64,000 nt of DNA from positions 3,256-67,255 of the forward strand of contig CAYRVH010000013.1 of the NCBI GenBank assembly GCA_964427855.1, read 5' to 3'. The DNA is from JAUPKT01 sp964427855 (GTDB lineage: Bacteria > Desulfobacterota > Desulfomonilia > Desulfomonilales > Desulfomonilaceae). Positions 1-7,714 of this stretch are shown piece after piece (the stretch's first letter is position 1; each line of letters opens with the position of its first letter). Made by a program: the position numbers and the translations under genes. Below the pieces are notes generated by a model. The model was not told where the DNA came from. It ran no database searches and was given only the letters and a program-made list of their open reading frames with translations.

Positions 1-1
1 A

Positions 2-808
2 GGAGACCAGGGGCTGATGTTCGGGTATGCCTGCAAGGAAACCCCCGAACTGATGCCTATGGCCATAAGCTACGCCCACAAACTAACCGAGCGCCTTACT
101 CAGGTGAGAAAAGAAGGGATTCTTGATTTTCTGCGTCCTGACGGCAAATCTCAGGTGACCGTACGCTACGAGGACGGGACGCCCAAGAAAGTGCACACCG
201 TGGTCATTGCAGCGCAACACTCGCCCCATGTGACCTATGAGCAGATCAGAGAGGGTATCATCGAGGAAGTTATCAAGAAGGTGATACCGGCAGACTTCCT
301 CGACGCTGATACGCGTTACCTCATCAATGCCACTGGCCGATTCGTCGTGGGTGGGCCCCTGGGAGACTGTGGGCTCACAGGACGCAAGATCATCGTCGAT
401 ACGTATGGTGGATATGGCGCACATGGGGGAGGCGCCTTTTCCGGAAAGGATCCCTCTAAAGTGGACAGATCAGCGTCATACATGGCGCGTCACGTTGCAA
501 AAAATATTGTTGCTGCGGGACTCGCGGACAAATGCCTTCTACAGGTTGCGTACGCCATAGGGTATCCGGAGCCGGTTTCTCTCATGGTTAACACTTACGG
601 CACTGGGAAGGTAAGCGATGAGGATTTAGCGAATGTCATATCCGAGGTTTTCAGCTTTAAGCCTGCCGCCATCATCGATTATCTCCAGTTGCTCAGGCCG
701 ATTTACCAAAAGACGTCGGCGAATGGTCACTTCGGCAGGGAAGACCCTGATTTCACCTGGGAGGCGATCAACAAGGTTGACGAACTCAAACAGGCGGCCG
801 GCAGCTGA
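2..808 (+). CDS. metK: S-adenosylmethionine synthetase, 5'-truncated by window edge
   Basis: This is the C-terminal two thirds of methionine adenosyltransferase, the cytoplasmic enzyme that makes S-adenosylmethionine from methionine and ATP. The reading frame is already open at base 2 and begins with the family motif GDQGLMFGYA, so the ATG at 17 is an internal methionine and not the start. Further on, GRFVVGGPLGDCGLTGRK and the glycine-rich DTYGGYGAHGGGAFSGKD (phosphate-binding loop) are intact, followed by the C-terminal domain with the PVSLMVNTYGTG stretch. Roughly 268 of the usual 385-390 residues are present. ahcY follows 118 bases downstream on the same strand, which places SAM synthesis next to removal of S-adenosylhomocysteine. 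Identification is secure; only the start lies outside the window. Confidence 0.97.
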   Translation, partial: GDQGLMFGYACKETPELMPMAISYAHKLTERLTQVRKEGILDFLRPDGKSQVTVRYEDGTPKKVHTVVIAAQHSPHVTYEQIREGIIEEVIKKVIPADFLDADTRYLINATGRFVVGGPLGDCGLTGRKIIVDTYGGYGAHGGGAFSGKDPSKVDRSASYMARHVAKNIVAAGLADKCLLQVAYAIGYPEPVSLMVNTYGTGKVSDEDLANVISEVFSFKPAAIIDYLQLLRPIYQKTSANGHFGREDPDFTWEAINKVDELKQAAGS

Positions 809-926
809 TCCTGCAGGCGTTATAGCCAGAAAGGAAGTGGGGGATTTGACTGTTCTTCTAAGTAAGATACGAACTTCATAGAATACACACATGATGGGAA
901 CCCAGATCATCTCATAAGGAGCAAGT

Positions 927-2180
927 ATGGATTATCATATCAAAGATGCAGGGCTGGCCGAGGCAGGGAAGCTCAGGATTGAGTGGGCTGAACGCAGCAT
1001 GCCCGTATTGAGAAAGATTCGACAGCGATTTGCGGAAGAAAAACCCTTGGCAGGGAAGGTGTTGGCGGCTTGTTTGCATGTGACCACCGAGACCGCCTGC
1101 CTCGTAAGAACCCTCGCGCAAGGAGGCGCCGAAGTATATCTTTGCGCTTCCAATCCGCTCTCCACCCAGGACGATGTGGCTGCGGCCCTGGTATCTGAAG
1201 GATTTCACGTCTATTCCATCAAAGGAGAGGACACGGAAACTTATTACAAGCATATTCATGCGTGTCTTGATGCGAAGCCGTCCATCACCATGGATGACGG
1301 TGCAGATCTCGTGAGCACGATTCATGCGGAGAGAAAAGATCTCGTGGCCGGCATCCTCGGCGGGACCGAAGAGACCACGACGGGCGTAATCAGACTAAGA
1401 AGCATGGCAGACAAGGGGGTTCTCCTCTTTCCCGTCATAGCGGTAAACGATTCCAATACGAAACATTTCTTCGACAACCGATACGGCACCGGCCAAAGCA
1501 CCATAGACGGGATCTTGCGAGCGACCAATAGATTGATGGCGGGTAGCTGGTTTGTGGTGAGCGGCTATGGATGGTGCGGTCGCGGGGTAGCCATGCGCGC
1601 CAAGGGGATGGGCGCCCGGGTCATCGTAACCGAAGTCGATCCTTTGAGAGCATTGGAAGCCGCTATGGATGGCTATCACGTCATGCCTATGGAAGAAGCA
1701 GCGTCCCTAGGCGATTTCTTTTGCACGGTGACCGGCGACATTAATGTCATCAGAAAAGAACATTTCGACAAGATGAAGGACGGCGCAATTGTATGCAATT
1801 CCGGTCACTTCAACGTAGAGATCGACATCAGCGCGCTTGAGAATAGCAGCTCGGAGCGACGCATGATAAGAGATTTTCTCGAAGAATTCACCATGCCTGA
1901 TGGCAGACGAATTATTCTGCTCGGGGAGGGGCGGCTCATCAATCTGGCCGCGGCTGAAGGTCACCCATCGTCCGTCATGGACATGAGCTTTGCCAATCAG
2001 GCATTAGCGTCCGAGTACTTGGTGAAGCGGGGAGGCGCGCTCTCAAAAGAAGTACACAGATTGCCGCAAGCCATTGACGACGAAATCGCACGGCTGAAGC
2101 TGGAATCAATGGGCATTCAAATCGATACCCTGACAGCAGAGCAGGAACACTATCTGGCATCTTGGGAGCTTGGAACCTAA
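927..2180 (+). CDS. ahcY: S-adenosylhomocysteine hydrolase
   Basis: A 417-residue adenosylhomocysteinase, which splits S-adenosylhomocysteine into adenosine and homocysteine with tightly bound NAD. The NAD-binding motif SGYGWCGRGVA, the substrate-domain sequence TMDDGADLV, the catalytic-lysine region around NDSNTKHFFDN and the typical C-terminal region ending in HYLASWELGT are all present. The start is supported by AAGGAG five bases ahead of the ATG. It sits behind metK in the same direction, so the two probably form a methyl-cycle unit. Length matches the short bacterial/archaeal form without the roughly 40-residue insert found in some proteobacteria. No SAH-riboswitch-like fold was evident by eye in the 118-base gap before it. 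Confidence 0.97.
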   Translation: MDYHIKDAGLAEAGKLRIEWAERSMPVLRKIRQRFAEEKPLAGKVLAACLHVTTETACLVRTLAQGGAEVYLCASNPLSTQDDVAAALVSEGFHVYSIKGEDTETYYKHIHACLDAKPSITMDDGADLVSTIHAERKDLVAGILGGTEETTTGVIRLRSMADKGVLLFPVIAVNDSNTKHFFDNRYGTGQSTIDGILRATNRLMAGSWFVVSGYGWCGRGVAMRAKGMGARVIVTEVDPLRALEAAMDGYHVMPMEEAASLGDFFCTVTGDINVIRKEHFDKMKDGAIVCNSGHFNVEIDISALENSSSERRMIRDFLEEFTMPDGRRIILLGEGRLINLAAAEGHPSSVMDMSFANQALASEYLVKRGGALSKEVHRLPQAIDDEIARLKLESMGIQIDTLTAEQEHYLASWELGT

Positions 2181-2447
2181 CGCAATACCTCTGGAACGGC
2201 TCGCAATGAAAATGTTCAGGAAAACTAGCGGCCTCTGAACAGAACAGGACGAGGCAGAGGAATACGATGCTCGTTCTGGAACAAAAAACGCGAATTCGAC
2301 AGTGGCCTCTGTTTTACGGATGTGACCGGGGATGGCTTGGTCGTCTCCGGCTCTTAGCGATGATGAGAAATCCGGCGACGCTCCTTGCGAGCTGAGCACA
2401 GCTATGTCGTGGTAAGTTGCAAGAAAAGCCATAAAAGGAGCCGTCGA

Positions 2448-3476
2448 ATGGTTCCCAAAGACGTAGACGGGAACAACGCCGCTGAAGAAACTTCTGTGAC
2501 GTCCTCTTTTGGGGTATCTGACGCTGATCTTCGCGGCGAAGAATCACAGGGAAAACCACTGGAACCGCGAGTGCTCGTAGTGGATGACGATCCGCTCGTG
2601 AGGGACATTATTGTCGAATCTATACGGGGCCTTGGTTACTCTGTGGATTGGTCTGGGAATGGACTGGACGCATTGGAAAGGAATCTGGCCCAGCCTTACG
2701 ATTTAATCGTCACTGACATGCTTATGCCAGGCCTCGATGGGCTTTCTCTGATTAAGAACCTCAATATCCAAGGAAGCAGCTCGGATGTCATTGTGATTAC
2801 CGGGTACGGCTCCATTGAAAACGCGGTGGAGTGCATGAAGGCCGGCGCCCTGGATTACCTCATCAAGCCCTTCACCATCGAGCAGATACAAATGGCTGTG
2901 AGAAAGTCTATAGAGCTGCGGGACTTGAGGCTTCGGGCCAAGGAACGCGACATGTACCGACAGTTGTCTTATGAAGATCCGCTCACAGGCATCTATAACA
3001 GGCGTTTCTTTGACGAAGCACTTAAACTCGAGCTGGTCAAGGCGCACCGTCATAAGACCGGCGTGCTTCTTTTCATGATCGATATTGATTATTTCAAGGC
3101 CTATAATGACGTGATGGGACACGTACAGGGTGACGAAGCGCTCCTGAAGGTGGCCATGATACTGAAAGGGACGTGTCGAGGTTACGACATCGTCAGTCGG
3201 TACGGCGGGGAGGAATTTGCCATTATTTTTCCTGGCGGTCTCAAATCAGGGGCGTCAGTGCTCGCAACCCGTATTATGGAGGCAGTACAAAACGAACAGA
3301 TTGCGGGGGCCGATAAAATGCCCTTTGGCTGCCTTACGGTATCCATTGGCGCCGCCGGTTTTCCCGACGATGCCACTAATTACGAAGATTTGATTCGCTG
3401 TGCAGACAACGCACTATATGCTGCAAAAAGAGCGGGACGAAACACTTTTAGGGTTTATCGCTCGAAGCCTTTGTGA
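2448..3476 (+). CDS. Response regulator with GGDEF diguanylate cyclase domain
   Basis: A PleD-like two-domain protein of 342 residues. The N-terminal receiver (about residues 41-160) has the acidic cluster VVDDD, the phospho-acceptor Asp90 in LIVTDMLMPG, the threonine in VITGYGS and the lysine in YLIKPF. A short helical linker leads to a diguanylate cyclase domain with an intact active site RYGGEEF (about 252-257) and an RxxD product-inhibition site (RGYD, 244-247) five residues upstream. It is therefore expected to make cyclic di-GMP when phosphorylated and to be feedback-inhibited. The ATG at 2448 is chosen because AAAGGAG lies seven bases upstream; an earlier in-frame ATG at 2385 has no comparable site. 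No cognate histidine kinase is adjacent, so the input is unknown. Confidence 0.93.
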   Translation: MVPKDVDGNNAAEETSVTSSFGVSDADLRGEESQGKPLEPRVLVVDDDPLVRDIIVESIRGLGYSVDWSGNGLDALERNLAQPYDLIVTDMLMPGLDGLSLIKNLNIQGSSSDVIVITGYGSIENAVECMKAGALDYLIKPFTIEQIQMAVRKSIELRDLRLRAKERDMYRQLSYEDPLTGIYNRRFFDEALKLELVKAHRHKTGVLLFMIDIDYFKAYNDVMGHVQGDEALLKVAMILKGTCRGYDIVSRYGGEEFAIIFPGGLKSGASVLATRIMEAVQNEQIAGADKMPFGCLTVSIGAAGFPDDATNYEDLIRCADNALYAAKRAGRNTFRVYRSKPL

Positions 3477-3488
3477 TATGCGAGCCTC

Positions 3489-4442
3489 ATGACCGTTGAG
3501 TGGATTCACTGCCCCATGAGGAACTCGAAAAACAATCCCCGAATTCAAGAGTCAGTAGATAAGTTTGTATATCTACAGGAAGTTGGTCCTCGCGACGGTC
3601 TCCAAAATGAGCACACGGCTTTCACGCCTGAAGTTCGTGCAGCGCTGGTAAACAGGCTCGTGGCGTGCGGAACGCCTCGAATTCAGATCGGATCGTTCGT
3701 TAATCCCCGCCGCGTCCCTCAGATGTTGGGGACCAATTTGGTGTGGGAGTTGATCCGAAAGAAGGCTGATGTACGGTTTTCCGTTCTCGTGCTGAACGAA
3801 AAAGGGTTGGAGCTCGCACTCAAGGGGAAAATCCCACATATAGAGACTTATGTCTCGGCGTCTGAAACCCATAGTATGAAGAATACGGGCTTCTCCGTCG
3901 AAGAGGCTCTCTCAAAGGCGCTCAACATTATTACGAGAGCGAGAGAAGAAGGTCTCACTGTCACCGCTGGCGTGATGTGCGCTTTTGGGTGCTTTTATGA
4001 AGGAAAAGTCCCGGATGAAGCGGTACTCAGGCTAGTCCAAGCCTTGGAGCGATGTGGGCCGACTGAAATATGCCTTGCAGACACCACTGGCATGGGCGTC
4101 CCTGAGCAGGTGACGCACCTGGTGGCCGCGGCGGCCCAGATCGTCGGCCTCGGAAGAATCGGCTTGCACCTTCACGACACCCACGGCCATGGATATGACA
4201 ACCTCAAAGCCGCGTTGGCAATTGGCGTTCGCAGGTTTGATACCTCCATCGGAGGACTGGGTGGCTGCCCGTTTATACCCGGGGCGGCGGGGAACATTGC
4301 CACTGGCCGCACTGTCTCTCTGGTGGAGTCCATGGGACTAACTACAGGCATCAACCTCGATTGTTTGGAAAAGGAGTGGCGCGCGCTTCAACTGCGATTG
4401 GGAAAAAAACCGCAAAAGGACCCGGTCATTTCATCGTGCTAG
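3489..4442 (+). CDS. Hydroxymethylglutaryl-CoA lyase family protein
   Basis: A TIM-barrel acyl-CoA lyase of the HMG-CoA lyase/homocitrate synthase superfamily. It shows the family opening motif EVGPRDGLQNE, the metal-binding HLHDTHGHG, and the catalytic-cysteine loop GGLGGCPFIPGAAGN. HMG-CoA lyase cleaves 3-hydroxy-3-methylglutaryl-CoA into acetyl-CoA and acetoacetate in leucine catabolism and ketone-body formation. Exact substrate cannot be decided here: no leucine-degradation genes are adjacent, and related enzymes act on other 3-hydroxy-acyl-CoAs. The start is uncertain, since neither the ATG at 3489 nor the one at 3516 has a strong ribosome binding site. The 3' end overlaps the convergent methyltransferase gene by four bases. 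Confidence 0.88.
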   Translation: MTVEWIHCPMRNSKNNPRIQESVDKFVYLQEVGPRDGLQNEHTAFTPEVRAALVNRLVACGTPRIQIGSFVNPRRVPQMLGTNLVWELIRKKADVRFSVLVLNEKGLELALKGKIPHIETYVSASETHSMKNTGFSVEEALSKALNIITRAREEGLTVTAGVMCAFGCFYEGKVPDEAVLRLVQALERCGPTEICLADTTGMGVPEQVTHLVAAAAQIVGLGRIGLHLHDTHGHGYDNLKAALAIGVRRFDTSIGGLGGCPFIPGAAGNIATGRTVSLVESMGLTTGINLDCLEKEWRALQLRLGKKPQKDPVISSC

Positions 4443-5452
4443 TCTTCTTTGACGGCTTGGATGAGGGCCCCCGTCGTGTGCAGATCTTCGTCGCTAAGCC
4501 AAGAAAATTCTCTGGCAAGCTGCTCCCTTGTAATGCCTTGAGTAGTCGTGGTGCGCAGTTCGGTGACGACGCGGAATCCATTCTTCTTCGTCAATTGAAC
4601 GTGTGCAGAGTGCGGCTGGCGATTGAGCAGATACGGACGGTTGCCGCGCATCAGCCGCCAGGCCAGGCTTGAACACGCCCAGTGCCCGTTCCACTCATAA
4701 GTCGCCCCATATGAGCTGTAGTCTATATTATTGGAGAGACAGCCTCCTGGTTTTAGCCAATAACTGAAAGCCTCATAGATTCTTGGGAGGTCTTCCACGC
4801 ATTGGAGTACGGTGTTAGAAAAGACCATATCAACGCTGTGGGCAGGCACGACTGAAGGATCCGACCAGGGCGCGAAATACTGAATATCGATCTCGCGATT
4901 TTCGGCGAGCCGAGGTCGGGCGTCCAGAGCTCTTGTCAACGCCTCCCTAATGGCTTCGATTCTTTGGGCGGTCAAAGATCTCGCCAGCCGCTCATTCGTG
5001 AGAACATCCGATGGAAACTCGTACGAGGGGAGAGCGGGTTTGACTTCAGTCGAAAAGGCATTCCCAGAGGGTATAGCGACCCTTCGCATGAAGAGATCGA
5101 CCAACTTATCGAAGATCACGAGATTTTGCTCGAGTTTGGCGAACGGAATGACGTCCAGGGCGTAGTGGCGTGTGGAGCCGCAGAGCAAGGCGCAAAGCCC
5201 CACCCCCAGGGAGCTCCCAGGGCCCAATTCAAGAAACACCTCTGGCTCTGTGCGCAAGCCGCTTCGGTGCGCGTGTACCAGGTGTCGCAACCAGACGGAA
5301 TAGCAGAACTCCGCGGATACCGATCGAGTGTCATCTACAAATCGGTAAATCCCTGGGAGGTAACTGATGACGCCTTTGATTATAGTCTGGGTATTGGCTG
5401 GCAGCAAACTCAAGAATCGGCGAAAATATCTGTCGATTCGCTTTTTAGTCAT
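4439..5452 (-). CDS. Class I SAM-dependent methyltransferase
   Basis: A 337-residue protein with a Rossmann-type methyltransferase core. Motif I is FLELGPGSS (about residues 73-81), and a later acidic/hydrophobic strand SVDMVFSNTVLQCVED resembles motif IV with the following helix. The acceptor is not evident. It opens the minus-strand side of the polysaccharide locus: its ATG overlaps the stop of the SGNH hydrolase gene by four bases (ATGA), which suggests translational coupling, and another methyltransferase lies just upstream. A role in modifying surface glycan or lipid is an inference from that context. The N-terminal 65 residues, helical and basic, are not recognised. Confidence 0.8.
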   Translation of the reverse strand: MTKKRIDRYFRRFLSLLPANTQTIIKGVISYLPGIYRFVDDTRSVSAEFCYSVWLRHLVHAHRSGLRTEPEVFLELGPGSSLGVGLCALLCGSTRHYALDVIPFAKLEQNLVIFDKLVDLFMRRVAIPSGNAFSTEVKPALPSYEFPSDVLTNERLARSLTAQRIEAIREALTRALDARPRLAENREIDIQYFAPWSDPSVVPAHSVDMVFSNTVLQCVEDLPRIYEAFSYWLKPGGCLSNNIDYSSYGATYEWNGHWACSSLAWRLMRGNRPYLLNRQPHSAHVQLTKKNGFRVVTELRTTTTQGITREQLAREFSWLSDEDLHTTGALIQAVKED

Positions 5453-6551
5453 TGATCGGCCCTCTTGTCGGCTGATCCCGTCTTGTCGATGACTTTGAGA
5501 AGATGCTCTGCGATAGCACGCGCGAAGATGCTTTGAGCCATTGCATTTGGATGGGGATCCATGAGAGACACGTGCAGTTGCTGGGCGTGCATGCCCTTAA
5601 AAAAGGGCGCTACGTCAACAACATCTATCCCATTTTCCTTGCAAAAAGCATGGACAATTGCATGTACATCGGCAAACTCGTAGGGGGTGAAATCGAACAT
5701 CGCAGGGAGTAGGGCCACGGTAAAACCTATTCCTTCTGTCTTGCACAGTTGATTCATTGATTCGAGCGTCTCAGCCACCTTATGCCACGGCCCGTGAGGC
5801 TCCAGATATGCTTTTTTGACGTCGCTCACGTACGACGAGTGATACCATCCAGGTCTGACCTTGCGGATGAGGTCCCCCAACCTATGCTTCACAAAATGGA
5901 TGACAAGCAGATCGATGTCCAGAAAATTCTTTTGACGGGTGAGCTGATGGGGCGACTCTTGTATGTGGCCCGGCGGGCCAGTGGGCGGTATGCTCACCGG
6001 CTCATAGTCGTTGATATTGTAGCCCATGACCACCCATGATGGCCTTCTCGGCAATACAAAGGTTTGAAGGATGTAGCTTTCTTGCTCTGCGTTGTAGCCG
6101 GAAACGCCCAGATTCCAGACTCGAAAATAGTCTTCGCCGACGCGTTGGTTCAGTATCCGCTCCATGACCGCCGGGTATGTGGCGTCCTGCGCCACCCCTT
6201 GGGCAAACGTATAAGAGTCTCCCAGTACAGCGATGACAAACTTCCCGGAAGACGACNNNNNNNNNNATGCGCACGATAGGGCGGCCTTTGCTTCCCGGAA
6301 GACGACGGATCAACAAACTCTCGATCCCGGTACCCGTCAGAATTCGTCGTAATCCTCACGTCTTGTTTCACAACGTCCGAATTGGCGATCATGGCATAGC
6401 ACGCAGGGTCGTGCGTCAGGCGAAACAGTCCTCGATGATCTGACAACGGCGCATACGTACGGAGATACCATTCGCCGGCGATCCCCAGAATCGCAATGAG
6501 CATGGCGGTGATACCGACATTGATTGCAACAATTTTCAGGGTACGTTTCAA
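5449..6551 (-). CDS. SGNH/GDSL hydrolase, membrane-anchored (interrupted by assembly gap)
   Basis: An SGNH-fold esterase, the type often used for O-acyl modification of exopolysaccharide. The N-terminus from the ATG at 6551 has one hydrophobic anchor (about residues 7-25). The downstream part carries the block I serine motif VLGDSYTFAQG, an NLGVSGYN block II-like stretch and VVMGYNINDYE around block III; the C-terminal Asp-x-x-His is probably in MDPHPNA. Ten Ns at 6257-6266 split the gene and shift its frame. The same 16 bases occur on both sides (6241-6256 and 6291-6306); removing one 50-base unit gives an exact 1,053-base frame encoding 350 residues, reading DPSSSGK then FVIAVLGDS. A paralogous but truncated gene lies at 17952-18551. 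Confidence 0.82.
6241..6306. repeat. Scaffold gap flanked by an identical 16-bp repeat
   Basis: The 16 bases at 6241-6256 (cttcccggaagacgac) recur at 6291-6306, with ten Ns (6257-6266) and 24 bases between. The surrounding SGNH gene becomes a continuous frame if one copy and the intervening bases are removed. The simplest reading is two overlapping contig ends that were scaffolded instead of merged, not a biological duplication. Confidence 0.8.
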
Positions 6552-6627
6552 TGAATCGCTCCGTGATTGACTTGCTACGAGGCCGTCGAACAGGCCTGAA
6601 GGGAGCCAGGCGCACGGGGGGTTGCGA

Positions 6628-7635
6628 CTAGGCCTCTTTTTGCAAGGCCACCGTGATATAGGGTGGTATCTCCAGCCCCGTGGTTCTCTTAATCGTCTTC
6701 AGCGCGAAGAAGGTCAGTTCCTTCATCCGTCCCGACTCCGATTTATCCAAGGTGGCGCGCCAGATGTCCAAAGAGTCGCTCATACCGAGCCTGCACGGTT
6801 TCATGAACCTGAATCGATTCTGCCCATGCGCGAGGATGTTCTTGATCTCTCGCACGCTTGCGCCGTGGAGCCCGAGCCGCAACAGCTCTTCCCACGGCTG
6901 ATCTAAGCCCCAAATCCTCTTATAAGCCCTTCTCGCTATGGGATACGCCAAAGGCTTCGGAAGATAGTGGAGCAGAGGATATCGTGTAATATGCGTTTCC
7001 AATGGAAAACACCAGTTGGGCGTTTGGGCTATGAAAAGCGCTCCGCCAATGTGCAAATGCCGCCATAGGTCGCGCAAGAGAGCTGTTCGTTCGTGCGGCA
7101 AGAGGTGTTCATAGACGCCGCATAACACAACGTAGTTAAAGTACCCGATATCTTGGGGAAGAGACGAATCGGTCGTCGGCGACAGGAAAGACAGCCGGTC
7201 GCATTTTGCGTCTCTTGCCTTAAGCCTGCAGACTTTGAGGCACTCTTCCAGTCTATCCAGCCCTACGATGGCGGCTGTGGGAAACAACCGAGACAAGGCA
7301 AGGGTCGATGCGCCGCACCCGCATCCGAAATCCAACATTCTCTTATTCTCAAAATCCTTCTCGCTCAAGAAACTCAGCAAATAATACGTGAGCGCATGTT
7401 GAATGTCCTGAGGCGACTCCTCCCTGACAAGTTCACCGTGGAGCCGCCAGTATCGCGGGTCATGGTCGAGAATCGCTCGAACCACGTCCTCGCTGTACAC
7501 CGTCTCCCATTCCTCAATTTTGGGTTCCGAGTGAGCGTTCGTCAGGTGTGCCGTCACCCTTGTGCCGCCTCCGGGCAGAGGAGTGAGCGCTATTCGAGCT
7601 CCTGAAATGCTGATCTCAATTGATTGGGCGCTCAA
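6628..7635 (-). CDS. Class I SAM-dependent methyltransferase
   Basis: A 335-residue methyltransferase. The SAM-binding motif I is MLDFGCGCGAST (about residues 100-111), followed by IVGLDRLEEC for motif II and FNYVVLCGVYEHLLP around motif IV; the C-terminal third is a basic cap of unknown specificity. The start is a TTG at 7635: AAGGGAGA lies about six bases upstream and no ATG is placed better. It belongs to the same minus-strand group as the SGNH hydrolase and the 4439-5452 methyltransferase, and follows the two-domain oxidoreductase. Modification of a surface sugar or lipid carrier is plausible but inferred only from position. Confidence 0.82.
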   Translation of the reverse strand: MSAQSIEISISGARIALTPLPGGGTRVTAHLTNAHSEPKIEEWETVYSEDVVRAILDHDPRYWRLHGELVREESPQDIQHALTYYLLSFLSEKDFENKRMLDFGCGCGASTLALSRLFPTAAIVGLDRLEECLKVCRLKARDAKCDRLSFLSPTTDSSLPQDIGYFNYVVLCGVYEHLLPHERTALLRDLWRHLHIGGALFIAQTPNWCFPLETHITRYPLLHYLPKPLAYPIARRAYKRIWGLDQPWEELLRLGLHGASVREIKNILAHGQNRFRFMKPCRLGMSDSLDIWRATLDKSESGRMKELTFFALKTIKRTTGLEIPPYITVALQKEA

Positions 7636-7714
7636 CCTGGCTCTCCCTTCGACAAACCAGAGTTTGTCTGGATGAACTTGAATACGCGGCCTAGACTATC
7701 TGCCACAGGGTATC

